The notes beneath the pieces are model-generated. The model ran no database searches, had not been told where the DNA came from, and was given only the letters and a program-made list of their open reading frames with translations. A DNA stretch of 64,000 nucleotides, taken from positions 11,733 through 75,732 of the forward strand of contig QANU01018269.1 in NCBI GenBank assembly GCA_003254905.1. Reading direction: 5' to 3'. Source of the DNA: Nissolia schottii. Lineage: Eukaryota; Streptophyta; Magnoliopsida; Fabales; Fabaceae. The position numbers and the translations under genes are program-made. Of the stretch, positions 62,601 to 64,000 are shown one piece after another (position 1 is the stretch's first letter; each line of letters begins with the position of its first letter).

Positions 62601-64000
62601 GAAATGGGTGACCAGGCTCTAGGAATACCCGGTGACAATCAAACCACGATTGTTTTCCTCCGTTTCGTAGCCGGAATGCCTTAGTGTCTTCCATACAAAC
62701 TGGACATGCCAACCTTCCAGCTGTACTCCATCCAGACAACATGCCAAAAGCCGGAAAATCATTAACAGTCCACAACAAACATGCTCTCAGTGTGAAATTC
62801 TGCTTCATTGACACGTCGTACGCAAGCATGCCCGGATGCCACAACATGTTCAATTCATCAATCAACGGTTGGAGGAACACATCGATCTTGGCTTTTGGGT
62901 TGGTCGGTCCGGGGATCACACAAGACAAGAACAGATATGCATCTTTCATACACATTTCAGGGGGGAGATTATACGGTGTTACGATGACGGGGCAACATGA
63001 ATACGGCTTGCTGAACTGATTATTAGGAGCAAACCCATCGGAGCAAAGACCTAATCTGACGTTTCGAGGATCTGCGGCGAAGTCCGGATAAACGTTGTCG
63101 AAGTGTTGCCACGCTTCTCCATGAGACGGGTGGGTCATAGTACCATCACTTCTCTTATTCTCGTAGTGCCATCTCATGTGTGGTGCTGAGCTCATCGAAG
63201 CAAACAGTCGTTTAAGTCTTGGAATTAAAGGCAAGTAATGCATCCTCCTGTTTGGAACTAATTTGTACCTCCCACTACCAACTCGAGGAGGTTTGTACCT
63301 AGCAGCCCCACAAAATTTACATTCAGTTGAGCTCGCATCATCTTTATAGTACAACATACACCCCGCTTGACAACAGTCAATCTTTAAGGACTGCATGCCA
63401 AGTTTGGAGAATATTTTCTTGGCTTCGTAGAAGTTTGCCGGCATATCATTATTCGATGGTGTTAGCTCTTGGATAAACGAAAGCCACTGGTCAAATGATC
63501 GCTCTGCTTGGTTGCCGTCCGATTTCATAGTCAACATCCGCATCGCACATGACAACCTTGAATGTACAGATCCTTCCCAGAGTGGAGTATTTGCTTCTTC
63601 AAGTAAACCATAAAAGTGCTTAGCCTCCGGATTAGGTTCTTCGTCATGCATGGTGTCGGCAAATGCATCGTTAACCATTTCATCAAATCTAACATTACCC
63701 TCATTATCCGGCCCTACTGGTTCATCATATTCAGCATACTGGGTGTGACTCGTGCTGGCTCCACCGTTATGCCGTCTACTAAACTCATTGACCCCATTGG
63801 CATCCACTTCTCCGTGGTCGGTCCATATCCAGTAATGCGGCTCAAACCCATTCTTATACAGATGCAACTTAACCCTTTCAACATCCAGATATCGGCAACG
63901 CTTGCACAATGAACACAGGCAATGTATATTTTCGAAGCCCAACAATGTTGTAGCAGTCATACAAAAGTAGTCGACGCCCTCAAAGTATTCTTGTTTTATC
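59695..64000 (-). mobile_element. CACTA (En/Spm) DNA transposon, 3' end and transposase; continues past the window
   Basis: The terminus CACTACTAGAAATTTGAC at 59695 is the classic CACTA end. Inside it, 59715-60180 is packed with ACCGTCGGTA/TACCGACGGT words in both orientations, the subterminal repeats bound by CACTA proteins. The transposase gene reads toward this end, so it is the element's 3' terminus. The other terminus is not in the window. The element is inserted in a copia gag region. Confidence 0.92.
60713..64000 (-). CDS. Tnp2-type CACTA transposase, 5' end outside the window
   Basis: Two exons in view: 64000-61466 and 61376-60713, joined by a GT-AG intron that keeps frame (TATGA / TGGTGTTTATG). 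The frame stays open upstream of the methionine at 63960 to the window edge (EYFEGVDYFCM), so the true start lies beyond. Domain order by family knowledge: the end of the Transpos_assoc zinc region (HCLCSLCKRCRYLD), the Transposase_21 core (from about HFYGLLEEANTPLWEG through LPYWKDNLVRHCLDVMHIEKN), then DUF4218 (KSHDCHVFMQ, RWMYLFERC), then DUF4216 in exon 2 (PCFDFYGVLQKILVLEYK). The C-terminus is strongly acidic (about 60740-60860). No stop interrupts about 1,060 codons, so the gene may be functional. It would bind and cut the CACTA termini. Confidence 0.92.

Noticed and set aside
1-64000. CRISPR array, bacterial operon or other prokaryotic system
   Set aside because: No regular spacer-repeat array or compact operon exists; spliced genes and plant transposons show a plant nuclear genome.

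Overview
This window is nuclear DNA of a flowering plant, very probably a legume and possibly a soybean relative. The legume call is an inference from the repeat types and the intron-rich gene models; no marker in the window fixes the species. Three host protein genes, all on the minus strand, sit in AT-rich DNA filled with transposons and fossils.

Host genes: (1) a three-exon RING-finger gene at 7968-9997 (327 residues); (2) a complete 22-exon SIN3-like co-repressor gene at 12058-23207 (1382 residues: three PAH repeats, HDAC-interaction region, SIN3 C-terminal region); (3) a complete nine-exon full-size ABC transporter gene of the ABCB15 type at 42360-52750 (1273 residues, two intact nucleotide-binding domains). 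I derived the exon borders by hand from GT-AG sites and phase. All three models keep one open frame throughout. A decayed fragment of an ABCB-type exon lies 4 kb beyond the transporter gene.

Layout: 1-3590 holds a SINE carrying a nested foldback element, then a Ty1/copia fossil. 3590-7960 is intergenic with a dispersed repeat whose second copy is at 25560. 7968-23800 holds the RING and SIN3 genes; one SIN3 intron carries a LINE that is itself interrupted by a hAT-type MITE, with both target-site duplications visible. 23800-42300 is a transposon field: a copia remnant with matched target-site duplication, a LINE tail, two long-inverted-repeat elements (one Mutator-like with a 9-bp duplication), a Ty3/gypsy pol fossil, a Helitron helicase tail with its 3' hairpin, the ABCB exon fragment, and a gag-like fossil split by a solo LTR. 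42360-53000 is the ABC transporter gene, whose introns hold a foldback element and a LINE. 53000-59694 is intergenic with a long-TIR element, a short MITE and the 5' end of a copia element. From 59695 to the window end, a CACTA (En/Spm) transposon with an uninterrupted Tnp2-type transposase lies inside that copia element.

The RING and SIN3 proteins would act in ubiquitin transfer and histone-deacetylase repression, and the ABCB protein in membrane transport; nothing suggests that they form a shared pathway. I found no new gene system. The most informative content is the nested insertions, the apparently intact CACTA element and the duplicated ABCB exon piece.
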